Source: Pseudarthrobacter sp. W1I19
Lineage (GTDB): Bacteria > Actinomycetota > Actinomycetes > Actinomycetales > Micrococcaceae
NCBI RefSeq assembly: GCF_030817835.1
Contig: NZ_JAUSZR010000001.1
Span: 4,588,001-4,652,000, forward strand
Length of the DNA: 64,000 bases
Direction of reading: 5' to 3'
The stretch's first letter is position 1, and each line of letters begins with the position of its first letter. Made by a program: the position numbers and the translations under genes. Below, piece by piece: positions 9,301 through 16,466 of the stretch. The notes below the pieces were generated by a model that was not told where the DNA came from, ran no database searches, and was given only the letters and a program-made list of their open reading frames with translations.

Positions 9301-11310
9301 GCCACCGTGAGCGGTGCCACGAATGCGGCAGGACAAACAATGGCCAGCCCCTACAGCTGGACGTTCACCACCGGGGCGCCACCTCCCGCCCCGGCCGTTA
9401 GCAGTACGTCGCCGGCAAACCAAGCTGCCGGAGTGCCCATCTCCGCGACACCATCGGCCACCTTTAACCAGGCCGTGGTGCCCACCTCGGTGGTCTTCAA
9501 TGTGCTGGATCCGTCGCTGAACTCGGTTCCGGGGACAACCAGCTACAGCTCCGCAACCAACACCTCCACTTTCGTGCCCAGCAGCCCGCTGGCCTACAAC
9601 ACCACCTACAGGGCAACTGTCAGCGGTGCCGCAAGCAGTTCCGGCCAGGCGATGGCAAGCCCATACTCTTGGACGTTTACCACCGCAACCGCCCCTGTTC
9701 CGCCCGCAGTGGCGTCCACGCTGCCTGCAGACAAGGCGGCGGCGATTGGCGTGAACACGTCACCAAGCGCCACGTTCAACCAAGTGGTTACCGCCAGCAG
9801 CATTACTTTCACCCTCCAGGCCGGGACCACAAGGATCACGGGCAGCAGCAGCTACTCCGGCAACACCGTGACATTCACACCGGGCTCCGCCCTGGCCTAC
9901 AACACCACTTACAGTGCCACTGTCAGCGGGGCGACGAATGCGGCGGGCCAGGCAATGACCGCACCGTATACGTGGACCTTCACCACAGCGGCCCAACCCA
10001 CGCCCACTTGCCCATGCAGCGTGTTTGCCTCAAGTGCACTGCCCGGAACCATTGACCAGCCGGACGGATCTTCGGTTGAACTCGGCATGAAATTCCGGTC
10101 CGACATTGCCGGGAATGTCACCGGTGTCCGCTTCTACAAGAGTTCCCAAAACACCGGGACGCATACCGGAAAGCTCTGGACAAGTGGAGGCCAGTTGCTG
10201 GCAAGCGTGACCTTCACCGGAGAGTCGGGGTCCGGCTGGCAGCAGGCAAACTTCTCCACCCCCGTGGCCATCCAGGCGAACACGACGTACATCGTCTCTT
10301 ACTACGCACCCAACGGCCACTACTCGGCGGACGGAGCGTTCTTCACGAACGGCGTGGACAACTATCCGCTCCACGGCCTCGCCAGCGGGGTGGACGGACT
10401 CAACGGCGTGTACCGTTACGGCACCTCCGCGTTCCCTTCCAGCAGCTACAACAACGCCAACTACTGGGTCGATGTGGTGCTGAACGGGTCCTCTTCGGTC
10501 AGCGTGCCGACGGTCTCATCCACCTCCCCGGCTCCCGGTGCCACGAATATCGCCGCCACCACAACGGTGAAGGCGACGTACGACAGGGCAGTTGACCCAA
10601 GCACCGTGGCCTTCAACGTCAAGGACGCTGGGAACACCAACGTGTCCGGCACCCTCAGTTACGACACGTTGACCAATACCTCGGTGTTCACCCCCACCGC
10701 CGCACTGGCCTACAGCACAACATTCACGGCCACTGTATCCGGGGCCAAGGGAAGCAACGGACAGGCCCTGGCATCGCCCTACACCTGGTCGTTCACGACG
10801 GTCCCGCAGCCGACGGCCGGCTGCCCCTGCAGCGTCTTCGCACCCACGGCGGTTCCATCAACCGTCACCGCCCAGGACAACTCATCCGTGGAACTGGGCA
10901 TGAAGTTCTCGTCGGATACCAACGCCACCGTGACGGCCGTCCGGTTCTACAAGGGACCGCAGAACACGGGTACGCATGTCGGCAAGCTCTGGACCTCAGG
11001 TGGCCAACTCCTGGGATCGGTAACGTTCACCAATGAGGGCGCGTCGGGATGGCAGCGGGCAACGTTCGCGACGCCGATTCCCATCAGCGCCAACACGGTC
11101 TATGTGGTTTCCTACCTGGCGCCTAATGGCTATTACTCCGCAGACGGTGGATTCTTCGCGGGGAAGTCGGCGGACAGTGGCATCCTCCACGGCTTGGCGG
11201 ACGGTACCAGCGGTCCTAATGGCGTCTATGCCTACGGCGCAGGAGGGTTCCCCGGCAACACTTGGAATGCCACCAACTACTGGATGGATGTGGAAGTCAC
11301 CACCCCCTAG
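6313..11310 (+). CDS. Giant secreted protein: DMFase beta-like domain, three DUF4082 and five Ig-like repeats
   Basis: 1665 aa, GTG start with GGAG (6304-6307) upstream, and a signal peptide (KSKP...SVLFLIAAMLSFSS, cleaved near AHADA). Residues about 50-540 resemble the N,N-dimethylformamidase beta-subunit-like domain of secreted actinobacterial proteins (FGYYQGNGARKI, QTSDTTWQAYNTYGG, SSGHDEYWSG, FFSGNEAFWR). An Ig-like segment follows at about 555-640. Then come DUF4082 (647-816), four Big_5/SbsA-type Ig-like modules (820-1228), DUF4082 (1232-1390), a fifth Big_5 (1397-1497) and DUF4082 to the end. Each DUF4082 starts with CPCS-[IV]-F. No membrane anchor or sorting signal is visible at the C-terminus, so it is probably released or bound to the polymer. 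Its place between exopolysaccharide genes suggests a matrix role. The enzymatic activity, if any, is unknown. Confidence 0.85.
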   Translation: MFAKSKPAEGRLRAAASFSVLFLIAAMLSFSSTLSQAPAAHADACTPPVASAVACENSLPGTPNSDWEVTGSGDSSIQGFGTAMSVNLGESISFKIKTTASAYRIDILRFGYYQGNGARKIAASIPLTAKLPQAQPACLTQSGTGLVDCGNWGVSASWTVPASAVSGVYFAHLVRNDTGGDSMIPFIVRNDASRSGIVVQTSDTTWQAYNTYGGNSLYQCTVACPTGNPQAYKAAFKVSYNRPFLSTGDQGHSWLMDTEYPMIRFLEANGYDVSYISGLDTATRGPLLLNHKMFMSSGHDEYWSGTQRTNVEAARNAGVNLAFFSGNEAFWRTRWEASIDGSQTAGRTVVSYKDTHYNTPVDPVEWTGTWRDPRFGTASGGGNPENSLTGQFFLVNSGSADIKVPAQYASMRLWRNTAAAKLTGTQSLTLGAGLDTLGYEWDIDADNGFRPAGAFKLSSTTVSVPEAFTDYGSTTAASTQTHNLIMYRAPSGALVFGAGTVQWAYGLDNFTIPNSTPDKNMQQATVNLFADMGVQPTTLLTGLVVASKTTDTTSPVSTITPGLNGQTLADGSSVTASGTASDVGGVVAGVEVSTDGGTTWRPATGTTNWSYTWTAHGSPAVAVKTRATDDSGNIEVPGSGASVNVSCPCSIFGSSMVPATPDSGDGGSVEVGMKFTAQAAGTVTGVSFYKSSLNKGTHVGSLWTSSGTRLATATFTGETATGWQTVNFANPVAITANTVYVVSYFAPQGHYAQAAGFMYPNPSPMPAGHSSLDSGVLHGLRNTPSTGNGVYTYGASSVFPQSSFNAENYWVDVKFVPSASVPPAVSSTDPANAATNVAITKAPSATFNQAVTAGSISFTLKKPDTTAVAGGAAYSSGTVTFTPSAALAYNTTYTATVSGATNAAGQTMASPYSWTFTTGAPPPAPAVSSTSPANQAAGVPISATPSATFNQAVTAGSISFTLKKPDTTAVAGGAAYSSGTVTFTPSAALAYNTTYTATVSGATNAAGQTMASPYSWTFTTGAPPPAPAVSSTSPANQAAGVPISATPSATFNQAVVPTSVVFNVLDPSLNSVPGTTSYSSATNTSTFVPSSPLAYNTTYRATVSGAASSSGQAMASPYSWTFTTATAPVPPAVASTLPADKAAAIGVNTSPSATFNQVVTASSITFTLQAGTTRITGSSSYSGNTVTFTPGSALAYNTTYSATVSGATNAAGQAMTAPYTWTFTTAAQPTPTCPCSVFASSALPGTIDQPDGSSVELGMKFRSDIAGNVTGVRFYKSSQNTGTHTGKLWTSGGQLLASVTFTGESGSGWQQANFSTPVAIQANTTYIVSYYAPNGHYSADGAFFTNGVDNYPLHGLASGVDGLNGVYRYGTSAFPSSSYNNANYWVDVVLNGSSSVSVPTVSSTSPAPGATNIAATTTVKATYDRAVDPSTVAFNVKDAGNTNVSGTLSYDTLTNTSVFTPTAALAYSTTFTATVSGAKGSNGQALASPYTWSFTTVPQPTAGCPCSVFAPTAVPSTVTAQDNSSVELGMKFSSDTNATVTAVRFYKGPQNTGTHVGKLWTSGGQLLGSVTFTNEGASGWQRATFATPIPISANTVYVVSYLAPNGYYSADGGFFAGKSADSGILHGLADGTSGPNGVYAYGAGGFPGNTWNATNYWMDVEVTTP
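8842..9476 (+). repeat. 306-bp in-frame tandem repeat (about two copies)
   Basis: Bases 8842-9147 recur at 9148-9453 with a single difference seen (gggaccgta against gggactgta). The first about 20 bases of a third copy continue to about 9476 before the sequence diverges. The unit of 102 codons is exactly one Ig-like module, so it adds a repeat without shifting the frame. The other Ig-like modules of the gene are far more divergent, so this pair arose recently or is being homogenised by recombination. Confidence 0.95.
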
Positions 11311-11340
11311 CAGGCGAGGACTGGAGGCAGGTTGTTTTGA

Positions 11341-11371
11341 GGGCCCGCGGCGCACTCGGCGTCGCGGGCCC
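11341..11371. terminator. Hairpin between convergent genes
   Basis: GGGCCCGCG 11341-11349 pairs perfectly with CGCGGGCCC 11363-11371 around a 13-base loop. It lies between the plus-strand secreted protein gene (stop 11310) and the minus-strand gene whose stop is at 11452, where a shared terminator is expected. No U-run follows on either strand, so intrinsic termination is uncertain. Confidence 0.45.
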
Positions 11372-11451
11372 AACCCTGCCGGGGATAGATGAAGAGGATC
11401 GTTGCGACCAACCTTCGCCAGATGTTCTCCAAGATGCTGGAAGATGCGGCC

Positions 11452-12816
11452 TCAGCCAAGACCGCAGGTGTTTCCACCGTCGAGGCGGTAGATGTGCACC
11501 GCATCAGCGTCGCTGAAGGTGTCTGCAAAGGCGTGGTTTGCCACTGCTACTGAGCGGTTTTCATCCAGTACCTCTGCCTGGTTTGGCCTGCCACAGGCTA
11601 CAGAGAAGGTTACCGTTTGGGGACCGGGACGCGTAGATGCCGCAAAGACATAGAAGTGGCCCATACTGGCTTTCACGGAGTACTCGATGTCCTTGCTGCT
11701 CGCGGTAACGAGTCCGGTTATCGAATCTGAGTTAAGCACCGGAGCAAGCTTGGTGATGAGGTTATTCACCGCCGTCACTGTAGGACGAATGGCGGTTCCA
11801 CATTCATCCCGCAGCACATGTTGGGACTGGCACTGGCCACCAAAGTTGTGGTTGAAATAGACGATTCCCCGGGCACCATGGATGAGGCTGCTCCACACCG
11901 CCGACCGAAGCTGGGCGGGACTGATGGTGAGCGAATCACTTTCGGAGAACGGGTGGCCCACCTCGACAAACGCCCATACCGGCTTCGAACCTGCGGGCTG
12001 GACAAGGGACCGTACCCGGTCAACCGTCCAGCCGTAGTGGGCGCCGGTACGGCATTCCGCGTCGCTCAGGTCGCGCCCTTCTGCGAAGACGGCCCCGCCC
12101 TCCACGTGGCTGCAAATGTAGGGATCCGTGAACCAGTAGTTATCCGCGGAGACGACATCCTGGTAGCCGTTGACAAACTGGGCGGCCTGCGGATTCTTCA
12201 GCTGGAACGTGACGCCCTTGCCGTAATTGGAATAGAGGAGGGCCTGGGGCGGGAATAGTTTCACCAGGGCCTCCTGGATGGTGTAGCCGCATTCGGAGCC
12301 GGCGGGATCACAGATGACACCTTCGCCTTGTGACCTGCCGGTCCACGTCGAGTGCCCCCCACCCGCCCACATGTCCACTTCATCGGAGACCAGGAATCCG
12401 GAAGCATCTGGAACCACCGTGGAGGGGAGGGCATGAAGGCCGCTGCTTCGCACGAGCTCCACATTCGAGTCCTCGGTGAGTTGTACGTAGGTGTTCAGGC
12501 CGGCACCCCGGTCCGCCGCGACATCCGATTCCTGCAGGACGCTTTCAAACCAAACCCCAATGGGAAAGAAATTTCGGTCAGCCGGCAACGTTGGTGAGAA
12601 CCTCCCGTAAAAGCCCGGCCCGCCGTCCACGCCCTGGACGCTGATTCCCTCGGGAAGGGGATCTTGGACTATTCCTGAGGGCGCCGTGAAGGCGCTCGAC
12701 GACATGCATGACGCTCCTAAGAGACAAGTCAATAGAATTGCGGTTTTCTTGAGTAATTTTGTGGAATTGCGCATGTCCTGAGCGGTTAATCCGGGTGCTG
12801 CGAACCGGTTTTTCAT
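11452..12816 (-). CDS. Secreted glycosidase-like (TIM-barrel type) protein of unknown family
   Basis: 454 aa from the ATG at 12816, chosen because AGGAA lies five bases upstream; an ATG at 12846 is possible. The N-terminus is basic with a hydrophobic core (KKTAILLTCLLGASC), a signal peptide, though the lipobox is not canonical. The mature protein has segments typical of retaining glycosidase barrels: FFPIGVWFESV, GAGLNTYVQLT, FLVSDEVDMW, VSADNYWFTDPY, PVWAFVEVGHPF, SSLIHGARGIVYFNHNF. A beta-rich C-terminus follows. The acidic residues in SDEVD and FVEVG are candidate catalytic groups. I cannot assign a GH family. It sits between the giant secreted protein and the Wzy gene, so it may trim or bind the exopolysaccharide. 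Confidence 0.7.
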   Translation of the reverse strand: MKNRFAAPGLTAQDMRNSTKLLKKTAILLTCLLGASCMSSSAFTAPSGIVQDPLPEGISVQGVDGGPGFYGRFSPTLPADRNFFPIGVWFESVLQESDVAADRGAGLNTYVQLTEDSNVELVRSSGLHALPSTVVPDASGFLVSDEVDMWAGGGHSTWTGRSQGEGVICDPAGSECGYTIQEALVKLFPPQALLYSNYGKGVTFQLKNPQAAQFVNGYQDVVSADNYWFTDPYICSHVEGGAVFAEGRDLSDAECRTGAHYGWTVDRVRSLVQPAGSKPVWAFVEVGHPFSESDSLTISPAQLRSAVWSSLIHGARGIVYFNHNFGGQCQSQHVLRDECGTAIRPTVTAVNNLITKLAPVLNSDSITGLVTASSKDIEYSVKASMGHFYVFAASTRPGPQTVTFSVACGRPNQAEVLDENRSVAVANHAFADTFSDADAVHIYRLDGGNTCGLG

Positions 12817-12965
12817 GGCATTTCCTGTCGTAAAATCATGGGACAAATGGCATACTGGATAAAAGGGAATTATGCGGCGACAAATAACGAATTTTGAAGC
12901 TACGCTATCACCCTGAACATTGCGTGTATAAGGTATTTCAACCCCGGCAGGAAGATTGGGGGGTC

Positions 12966-14378
12966 ATGGGAAAACATCTGCCAGCTCCATTCGTGCTGGG
13001 CCCGGAAGTCCGGCTGGAGGCCCCCCTGCGTCTTGAAGACCCGGACCAAAATCCACCACTGCTCCTGCGGGTGACGGCGTTGGCCTGTTTTGTTTTTCCC
13101 TCCAACTTGGTGTTGGAACCGCTGGGTGCCGCCGGCTATGTGGCACACATACTCGCGTTGCTTGTTTTCGCGTTGTGGGTAACGTCCGTGATGCTGGGCC
13201 TGCACAAGACCATCGACCGGGAGCATCCAGGCCGTTTCGTGCTGATCTTTCTCTTCGTGATGTCCTGTGCCTCCTACGCCGCGATGTATGTCGGTATCAG
13301 CGGGGAAACCACGGATGCAATGCGGGCGAGTGCGGACCGCTGGATGTTACTGATGGTCGCCTCGTCCGGTCTTGTGCTGGTGACGACTGAAACGACGCGG
13401 ACGGTTGACGCCGCGATGGTGCTGGTCCGCGCGCTCTTGCGCGGTGCCGTGTTCTGCAGCATCGTGGCGGCATACCAGTTCACCGTGCACGTGGATCCCA
13501 TGGAGTGGTTCCAAGGGGTACTGCCCGGTTTCAAGGACAACGGCGGAAACCAGCCTTTCCAGGAGCGGGGAAGCTTCCTCCGGGTTGCCGGCAGCACGTT
13601 CCATCCCATCGAGCTGGGGGTCCTGGCTTCCATGCTCCTTCCACTGTCCCTGTGGCGGGCGCTGTATGACAGGGCGGGCCGCAAATGGATGCACTGGGCA
13701 GGGACTGGATTCATCGTGTTCGCCATCGCAGCGACGGTCTCCCGCTCCGCGGTCCTGGGGGTCCTCACCGTGGCGTTGGTCTTCTTGCCCTTCCTGCCGT
13801 CCAAGTCCAGGCAGTGGACAGTCCTGGGGTTCGGAGGGGCTGCCACGCTCATGTTCCTGGCGGTGCCCGGATTCGTTGCAACGCTGTTTGGATCCGTAAC
13901 AGCGGGAACGGCAGACCCCTCCATCACCGCAAGGCTCGAGGATTATCCCAGGGTGGAAGCCATGGTGTCCGCCCGGCCCTGGCTTGGAATAGGTCCGGGG
14001 GCGTACCTGACGCGGAACGCCATTGAGGTGCTGGACAACCAGTACTTGAAAACGATCGTCGAAATGGGCGTACCGGGATTCCTGGCGCTCCTTCTGTACA
14101 TGGTCGTTCCGGGGGTCGCGGCCTGGCTGGCAGCGTTCAACGCCAAGGAAGAACGCCTCAAGACACTCGCTGCAGCAGCTGCGGCCGCCTGCCTGGCGGC
14201 CGCCCCTGCGTCAGCCGCTTTTGACTCCCTGGGCTTCCCTGTGCTCGCACTCGTATACCCGATTTGCGTCGGGCTCTCCGGGACGGTCTGGTTGCTCGTC
14301 GCCGGAGAACGGCGCGCGCTTGGCCCGACTACCAAGGAACAAGGCCCCCGCCTTGCAGAATCTGAAAGGCTCCCATGA
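12966..14378 (+). CDS. O-antigen ligase/polymerase-like membrane protein (Wzy type)
   Basis: 470 aa from ATG 12966, preceded by a run of six G; a TTG at 12894 would add 24 unlikely residues. About ten to twelve membrane segments are visible, with a large extracytoplasmic loop holding FQERGSFLRVAGSTFHPIELG, the typical Wzy/WaaL loop with a conserved Arg and His. The segment RPWLGIGPGAYLTRNAIEVLDNQYLKTIVEMG matches the second signature of the O-antigen ligase family. It should polymerise lipid-linked repeat units on the outer face of the membrane. It overlaps the next gene by 4 bases (ATGA), so length control is co-translated with polymerisation. Confidence 0.88.
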   Translation: MGKHLPAPFVLGPEVRLEAPLRLEDPDQNPPLLLRVTALACFVFPSNLVLEPLGAAGYVAHILALLVFALWVTSVMLGLHKTIDREHPGRFVLIFLFVMSCASYAAMYVGISGETTDAMRASADRWMLLMVASSGLVLVTTETTRTVDAAMVLVRALLRGAVFCSIVAAYQFTVHVDPMEWFQGVLPGFKDNGGNQPFQERGSFLRVAGSTFHPIELGVLASMLLPLSLWRALYDRAGRKWMHWAGTGFIVFAIAATVSRSAVLGVLTVALVFLPFLPSKSRQWTVLGFGGAATLMFLAVPGFVATLFGSVTAGTADPSITARLEDYPRVEAMVSARPWLGIGPGAYLTRNAIEVLDNQYLKTIVEMGVPGFLALLLYMVVPGVAAWLAAFNAKEERLKTLAAAAAAACLAAAPASAAFDSLGFPVLALVYPICVGLSGTVWLLVAGERRALGPTTKEQGPRLAESERLP

Positions 14379-15277
14379 CTCCCGTCTCGGTTCTCAAAAT
14401 CCTGTGGCGCCACAAGGTCTCGATGATTACCGTCCTGGTGCTCACCCTTGTAGCGGCCGCCTACGTCTTCTTCTACGCACCCCGAAGTTACATGGCTTCC
14501 ACTGTCTACGTCCTGGTGACGCCGCGGGTGCCCACCGTGGAGGAAATGCGCACCGACCCCGCACTCGCCGCCGCAAACTCGGACAACCCGTACCTGCGCT
14601 CGGCGGACAGCTCACTGATTACGCAGGTGATGGCGACGAAATTGAGTTCGACCGACGTCGTTGACTCGCTCAAGGCCACCGGGCTGTCACCGGATTACAC
14701 AGTGACCCTTCCGGCCACCACTGGTGCGGGCCAACTCGTCCGGATGGAGGCCACGGGATCCAGCCCGCAGTCGGCCATCACAACCGTGGAAGCTTTGGGC
14801 CAGCGTCTCACCACCACATTGCGGGACGCACAGAAAGTTAACGGGGCCGATGACCGCTACCTGTTCACAGCCCTTCAGATCGACCCGCCCAGCAAAGCAA
14901 CAGAACAGTTCTCCAGCCGCCTCCGTTCGATGATTGTGGTGCTGATTGGCGGGGTCATCCTCCTGTTTGGCGCTGTCTCGATTGCCAGGATGCTGGAAGC
15001 TTCGCGGTCGGCCAGGAAGGACGCCACGCCCAAGCCCAGGCCCGCTTCCCGGCGCAGGCGCTCGGAGGACCGCCACGTCGCTCCGGCCGGCTCCGGCCAG
15101 GATCACGAAAGGGAACCAGATATCAGCACCCCTGTGACGCCGCGGCTGGTGGAGGACCGGAAACCCAGGAAATACACGGCGGCAACGGTGCATGATTCAC
15201 CCTTCCTGATGCCACAGCACGAGCTACAGGACCATTCCTTTGAGGAACGAGGCTCTGATGTCCCCGTCAAACGTTGA
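14375..15277 (+). CDS. Chain-length determinant (Wzz/YveK-type) protein without kinase domain
   Basis: 300 aa. A first membrane segment at about residues 17-36 (SMITVLVLTLVAAAYVFFYA) is followed by an extracytoplasmic coiled region beginning SYMASTVYVLVTPRVPT, then a second membrane segment at about 188-208 (SMIVVLIGGVILLFGAVSIA). This is the two-helix layout of Wzz/YveK polysaccharide co-polymerases. The cytoplasmic tail of about 90 residues is rich in Lys, Arg and Pro and ends in KR; no Walker motif or Tyr cluster of a BY-kinase is present, and no kinase gene lies nearby. It probably sets polymer length with the Wzy protein encoded just upstream. Confidence 0.85.
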   Translation: MTPVSVLKILWRHKVSMITVLVLTLVAAAYVFFYAPRSYMASTVYVLVTPRVPTVEEMRTDPALAAANSDNPYLRSADSSLITQVMATKLSSTDVVDSLKATGLSPDYTVTLPATTGAGQLVRMEATGSSPQSAITTVEALGQRLTTTLRDAQKVNGADDRYLFTALQIDPPSKATEQFSSRLRSMIVVLIGGVILLFGAVSIARMLEASRSARKDATPKPRPASRRRRSEDRHVAPAGSGQDHEREPDISTPVTPRLVEDRKPRKYTAATVHDSPFLMPQHELQDHSFEERGSDVPVKR

Positions 15278-16466
15278 CCGGAAGCAGCGGATTCCGGTCT
15301 CTGTTGTCTGCGTCTTCAATAACCCCGCAGTACTCCAGGAGTGCCTTACGGCTTCCGTTGAGGCAGGCCTTCCCGAGGCGGTGGACCTAGAATACCTGCC
15401 CGTGGATAATACGGAACGGCAGTTTTCCTCCGCCGGCGCCGCTTTGAACCATGGCGCGGCGTTGGCACGGAACCCTGTGGTGGTTTTTGTCCACCAGGAC
15501 GTATTCCTCCACTCCATCCCCGCGCTGGAGAAGGTCGCCGCCGCCCTCACGGAAGATCTGTCCCTGGGCATGGTCGGGGCAACCGGAATGACCGGAGACG
15601 GCCGCCTCCTGGGGCTGATTCGCGACCGGATCGTTTTATCCGGTCGCCTGGAACCCGGCCTTGTTGATGTGGACAGCCTGGATGAAGTCCTTTTCATGGT
15701 CCGGCGGGACCAAATCCGCAGGCAGCCGCTCAGCGAGGAGCCGGACCTGTCATGGCACGCCTACGCTGTGGAGTACGGAGCCCGCCTTCGATCCACCGGC
15801 AGCCGGGTTGCTGTGGCCAATATTCCCCTGACCCATAACAGCCTCACCGTGAATCTGGACCGGCTGGCTGAGGCACACCTGTGGATAGCGGAAGCGTATC
15901 CCGAACAGCTGCCCATTGTGACTACGTGCGGCACAGTGCAGCACCGCGCAGGAGTACCCTCCATCCTTGCCGGCCTGGTGAACGCGCAGAAGTGGCGGTA
16001 CCGGTGGCTCCGGGAATCCATGTCCGCGCATAAGCTGCGCAGCCGATCCCCGGTGCGCCCGGTGACGGTCCTCGGCGACCTTCGCCGGGACATAGATGAC
16101 ATCTGTAGCGCCGCCGGTGTCAGCACTGCAACCGTGATTAATACGCTTCCCAGCAGTGGCGGAGGGCACGAACTGGACAACCCCTTGGAGCTGAACCGGC
16201 GGGGAGTCCTGTTCAGCTTCCTGGCAGTGTCTGAGGGGACCGTAGCTGCCAAGGTGGCCGGTCAGGCGCCGGATTCCACAGTGGCCGTGACCAACATCAG
16301 CTTCGACATGGTCGGCGAGGTGGTTGGTGCCCTGGCGGGACGAAAAGTCATGCTGGGATTCCACGAAAATACGGGACCGTGGCTGCTCACCGGGCCAGCT
16401 GTCGATGCCGCGGAGGCCCACTACCGCACCCCCCGGTCGACACCTCTGGCTATGAAAATTGGATAA
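15258..16466 (+). CDS. Glycosyltransferase family 2-like protein
   Basis: 402 aa from ATG 15258, which has GAGG six bases upstream and overlaps the Wzz gene by 20 bases; a TTG at 15240 is possible. The first about 220 residues are a GT2-like domain of the Glyco_tranf_2_5 type: VSVVCVFNNPAVLQECL, GAALNHGAALARNPVVVFVHQDVF (the HQD acidic motif), GMVGATGMTG, and later LTHNSLTV. The C-terminal about 180 residues (from RSPVRPVTVLGDL) have no motif I recognise. It likely adds a sugar to the repeat unit. Its 3' end overlaps the convergent GT4 gene by 17 bases. Confidence 0.82.
   Translation: MSPSNVDRKQRIPVSVVCVFNNPAVLQECLTASVEAGLPEAVDLEYLPVDNTERQFSSAGAALNHGAALARNPVVVFVHQDVFLHSIPALEKVAAALTEDLSLGMVGATGMTGDGRLLGLIRDRIVLSGRLEPGLVDVDSLDEVLFMVRRDQIRRQPLSEEPDLSWHAYAVEYGARLRSTGSRVAVANIPLTHNSLTVNLDRLAEAHLWIAEAYPEQLPIVTTCGTVQHRAGVPSILAGLVNAQKWRYRWLRESMSAHKLRSRSPVRPVTVLGDLRRDIDDICSAAGVSTATVINTLPSSGGGHELDNPLELNRRGVLFSFLAVSEGTVAAKVAGQAPDSTVAVTNISFDMVGEVVGALAGRKVMLGFHENTGPWLLTGPAVDAAEAHYRTPRSTPLAMKIG

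Noticed and set aside
9008..9520. Two identical short plus-strand frames inside the giant secreted protein gene
   Set aside because: They are the same out-of-frame shadow repeated by the 306-bp duplication.
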